Assembly: GCA_009731375.1 (NCBI GenBank)
Contig: BJOX01000052.1
Location: 1,105,675-1,169,674 of the forward strand
Direction: 5' to 3'
DNA length: 64,000 bases
DNA from: Paulinella micropora
Taxonomy: Eukaryota > Cercozoa > Imbricatea > Euglyphida
In this document: piece by piece, positions 63,918-64,000 of the stretch
How the letters are laid out: every line of letters starts with the position of its first letter
Position numbering within the stretch: position 1 is the first letter of the stretch
The notes under the pieces: generated by a model
What the model was told of the DNA's origin: nothing
Databases searched by the model: none
The model's input: the letters and a program-made list of their open reading frames with translations, nothing else
Translations under genes and position numbers: made by a program

Positions 63918-64000
63918 GGACACCGTGATAGCCCAGTGGTCAAGTTCTACCATCTGGGCCCTGTCGCCAGTTCGATTCCCGTCGGTGCCACCAGTATTTT
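63918..64000 (+). mobile_element. SINE copy truncated by window end
   Basis: The tRNA-like head (box A TAGCCCAGTGG, box B AGTTCGATTCC) matches the head of 60059-60131 as far as read, preceded by (ATT)n; continues past the window edge. Confidence 0.8.

Noticed and set aside
1-64000. Bacterial operon reading of the window
   Set aside because: In-phase GT-AG introns, SINEs, LTR-type retroelements and eukaryotic-virus genes rule it out.

Overview
The window looks like nuclear DNA of a unicellular eukaryote (alga or other protist); I cannot name the species. It has spliceosomal introns that can be placed in frame, two decayed Ty3/gypsy-type retroelements, tRNA-derived SINEs with (ATT)n tails, long microsatellites, and genes from two different groups of large or mid-size eukaryotic DNA viruses. 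Runs of N mark scaffold gaps, and several coding regions carry frameshifts that may be real decay or assembly error.

Layout. 1-2.3 kb: minus-strand exons of a DUF7869-type (transposase-like) protein. 2.4-2.7 kb: (GA)n. 2.9-11.3 kb: a compact GC-rich block of giant-virus (Nucleocytoviricota)-type genes on alternating strands: ribonucleotide reductase large-subunit fragment, a DUF5871-like protein, a PCNA clamp, VLTF2-like and VLTF3-like late transcription factors, and a 627-residue tyrosine-recombinase/telomere-resolvase-like protein. About 2.48 kb of this block appears twice around a 10-N gap and is probably unmerged contig ends. 11.25-14.0 kb: a six-exon gene of unknown function whose phases close exactly (693 codons plus stop). 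14.8-24.7 kb: a decayed Ty3/gypsy element on the minus strand (gag, protease, RT, RNase H, integrase). 24.7-27.2 kb: mostly non-coding.

27.2-38.0 kb: an AT-rich endogenous polinton-like virus (PLV). Plus-strand genes: small CxCG zinc-finger proteins, a broken protein-primed DNA polymerase B with an OTU-like N-terminal region, and two ExoX-C/DUF3820-like paralogues. They meet head-on a minus-strand late-type block: maturation protease (broken), penton, major capsid protein, fibre-like protein, GIY-YIG nuclease. The replication gene and the protease are broken, while the capsid, penton and fibre genes are open. The most unusual feature is a 112-144 nt intergenic element present three times. In each copy it folds into the same three-armed cloverleaf with compensatory base changes, and it abuts stop or start codons. 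A second repeat, a triple hairpin, sits at two other gene junctions.

38.0-46 kb: a second decayed Ty3/gypsy element on the plus strand, abutting the truncated viral protease. 46-64 kb: sparse host DNA with palindromic TTTATGCATAAA motifs, GATA/ATAC microsatellite arrays, a 1-kb inverted/tandem repeat, a 638-codon low-complexity ORF, a small two-exon gene, a four-exon gene ending in a DUF393 thiol-oxidoreductase domain (with a GC-AG intron), and nested SINEs and tandem repeats.
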